Positions 61,763-64,000 of a stretch of 64,000 nucleotides of DNA are shown one piece after another (position 1 is the first letter of the stretch; every line of letters begins with the position of its first letter). Origin of the DNA: Chromera velia (Eukaryota > Sar > Chromeraceae); NCBI GenBank assembly GCA_018398765.1, contig JAHBMJ010004978.1, positions 5,552 through 69,551 on the forward strand, written 5' to 3'. The position numbers and the translations under genes were made by a program. The notes beneath the pieces were generated by a model. The model saw only the letters and a program-made list of their open reading frames with translations. It was not told the DNA's origin and made no database searches.

Positions 61763-63972
61763 ATGGGAGAGGGAAAGAGGAAAAAGGACAAGGATGGAAA
61801 GGGGGGAAAGGGGAAAGATGGAAAGGGCAAGAAGGGAAAGCAGCCCATTGGTGGGTGTTGGACATGTCTTGCAGTTCTCGGAATCCTGGGTGGCCTCTCC
61901 TTGATGGCCTGTCTTGCTGTACCTCTCCGCATCGGGAGACCCCTCTTTCCGCTGATGGAATTCAAAACCTTTCAGGCGATCTACACAAAGGCAAAAACAC
62001 CCAAACCATGGATGCAAGTCGTGCAGCAGACGTGCCAGCGCTCTGCGCAATTCGGTCTGGTCGGAGGAGCCCTTGGAGCTGCTTGTGGTGCCATGAGCCC
62101 CGCTTCTGCATTGACTGCCGATTGTGATTTGTCATTCCAACGCCACATGAGATCACGATGCACACAGTACAGCTACATTATGGGGATCTCATACGCGGTC
62201 AGTCAGATACACAGACAACAAACGATGTAAGTAGACTTTCTACCCAGAGTGCTTGTTGGGTGAGTGCATGCAATCAGTCAATTTGTCTGTCACGGTCAGT
62301 CACTTCAGTTGTCATGTGGCCAAGCAAGGCGATCTCTCTTGCATGCCGAAGAGCAATCGCTTCAGACAATGATCAGCAAGCCAGCAATAGAGCTGTCAAA
62401 CCTCTGTCCGTCTGTCTGCACTGTCCCGTCACCAGCCTATACGTGCATGCATGCATCCATCCATACATCTGGGTGTTCGAGTATATATGTTCCCTGCCTG
62501 TTTGTCAGTCTGAGTGTAAAATGGTCCACCCGACTGTTTTTCCATGTCTCTTTAAGGGGTCTTTCTTCTGAGCTCACTGACTGTGCGACAGACGCACTGA
62601 CAGGCAGGGTGCAGAACAGGCGCTCTGAATGCGCATGACCCTTCTTGTATCTGCGGATAAGTATGTCGCTGTGTAATTGTCTCTTCCACTGCGTCTTTCT
62701 ACCTGCCCCTGCCTGCCTATCGGCCTGCCTGAATGCAGTACGGAGGCTTTTGTATCATGGCGGGGCTGGGTGCTCTCGGCGTGGCCATTTGGGTTTTTCT
62801 GGGGGGCATCAAGTCGAAAGGGATCATCGCTGTCAGTCAGACAGGCAGGCAGGCAGGCAGGCAGACAGACAGACAGACAGACAGACAGGCAGACAGACAG
62901 ACAGACAGATAGACAGACAGACAGACAGACAGACAGGCAGGCAGGCAGACAGACAGACAGACAGACAGGCAGACAGACAGACAGATGCCCCGCAACCCAG
63001 CCAGGCAGCCCAGAACAAACAACTTGATCTATGGATTGCTAATATGACTCAGCTTGTAATGAGGGAGGGGCTGAAGTCAGATTGTGCGGGCATGCACACA
63101 AGAGCACTCCGGGAGCTCCAAATACGTGATTGTGTAAAATGCGTTCTCAGACTTTAATGAAAGGGTCTTTCTTCTCCTTCTTCTTCTTCTCCTTCTTCTT
63201 CTTCTTCTACTTCTCCTTCTCCTTTTTTCTGTCAACCTGTCTTGGTGACAAGTTGCTTCCAGTCTTTCCCTTACGTGTCTTGTCTTACTTGTTTGTTTTT
63301 TGCTTCTTTTCTGCAGGCTGTTTGGGCCTGCATTGGCCTTTTGGCGATCGTGGCGACGGTCGGATACATTTTCGTGGGTCTAGTCTCTCTCTGTCCCCCT
63401 CTCACTCCTTTCTTGGGTTTCTCTCTTTCACTCCTTTTCCAGCCCTGCTGGTTGCTCATTTGCCCTTCCATAGTTCTGGGGCTGGTTCCGCTTTTTCGCC
63501 CCCTTCAATCAAGCGCTCTCTTGTTTTCTCCTTCTCTACCCCCTCTCTCCGTTTTCACACAAAGAAATGAAGTACACCGTCTGTCCTTGTGAATCACTTC
63601 CAGCCAGTTCTTTCGCCCGACAAATTTTGCTGGAGCCTATCTGCTTCTCCGGAAGCAGTCTAAGCTTTTCGGTCCGTCCGTATGAAATCCACTCAGTGTG
63701 TGACTGCCTCCGTGTCTCTTTCGTTCGCTCTTGCTATTTGAGTGCGTATCTGTCCATCTGCCTGTGAGTTTCTGCATATGTATGTGTGTGTGTCTGTCTA
63801 TGTGCAGGCAGGAAATCACGCGCTGAAGCCCATCCGGGATACTGCAGAGTACCCCTACCCGTCGCCTTACATCGGTGTTTTCCTCGCGCACGGTGCTGGA
63901 GCCCTCGTGCTGATTGCCGGCTGCTTCGGGGGAGCAGACGCGCACAAAGAGGCAAAGATTGCACGCGAAGAG
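61763..63972 (+). CDS. Polytopic membrane protein of unknown family, 3'-partial
   Basis: Not recognised. Exons: 61763-62197, 62739-62831, 63317-63373, 63808-63972, then GTGAGG; the gene runs past the right edge. The N-terminus MGEGKRKKDKDGKGGKGKD is a Lys/Gly-rich cytosolic-type tail of about 28 residues. Hydrophobic segments: CLAVLGILGGLSLMACLAV, GLVGGALGAACGAM, the exon-junction stretch through FCIMAGLGALGVAIWVFLGG, AVWACIGLLAIVATVGYIF, and IGVFLAHGAGALVLIAGCF. The Gly/Ala-rich helices and the regular exon-per-helix layout suggest a small channel- or assembly-type membrane protein, but no family signature was found. The exon phases are all zero. Confidence 0.7.
62836..62986. repeat. (CAGA)n/(CAGG)n array
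   Basis: About 150 bases of CAGA and CAGG tetranucleotides starting five bases inside the intron, directly after the donor GTCAGTCAG at 62832, so the donor lies beside the array. Confidence 0.9.
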
Positions 63973-64000
63973 GTGAGGCTATGGAAAAATTTGTGGTGCT

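Overview
The window is nuclear DNA of a eukaryote. Genes are split into many short exons with GT-AG introns (acceptors nearly always ...GCAG). Introns and spacers are full of (CA)n, (GT)n, (GA)n and (CTTT)n arrays, and AT-rich islands lie between GC-richer genes. A TPR/STI1 protein of the plastid-envelope/ER OEP61-TPR7 type, dynactin p150, and a bacterial-type oligopeptidase B with a hydrophobic N-terminus suggest a protist alga; a chromerid alveolate (Chromera-like) is my best guess. That placement is inference, because no phylogenetic marker is present.

Layout. 1-4449 (+): 3' part of a PrsW-family intramembrane protease gene. 5388-10103 (-): complete LTR-flanked retroelement with gag and protease remnants but no reverse transcriptase or integrase, inserted in a dispersed repeat. 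10104-17450: repeats, (TTTC)n arrays, an assembly gap of five N, and several long inverted-repeat elements. 17788-20107 (-): decayed class II cyclic-nucleotide phosphodiesterase. 20290-26012 (-): EMB8/ABHD1-3-type alpha/beta hydrolase. 26680-37938 (+): dynactin p150 with about 25 exons. 40059-43501 (+): OEP61-like TPR membrane protein. 45370-46659 (-): intronless ankyrin protein with an acylation-type N-terminus. 47301-50844 (+): phosphoglycerate-mutase-like histidine phosphatase. 54522-56852 (-): intronless reverse-transcriptase-domain ORF with a changed motif C. 57761-61068 (-): oligopeptidase B. 61763-63972 (+, runs off the edge): polytopic membrane protein of unknown family.

Three neighbouring pairs are divergent with about 640-700 bp between start codons (hydrolase/dynactin, ankyrin/PGAM, oligopeptidase/membrane protein), so shared bidirectional promoters are likely. 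The host genes do not form a pathway. They are housekeeping and membrane functions separated by mobile-element debris.

The points most worth a second look are the gag-only LTR element with its Ala/Lys-rich Gag, the reverse transcriptase with Asn in motif C, the multiply damaged phosphodiesterase, a 14-nt microexon, the frequent GTCAG-type splice donors, and the pattern of TGA stops versus in-frame TAA/TAG. Exon borders were set by hand from reading frame and GT/AG and are predictions.
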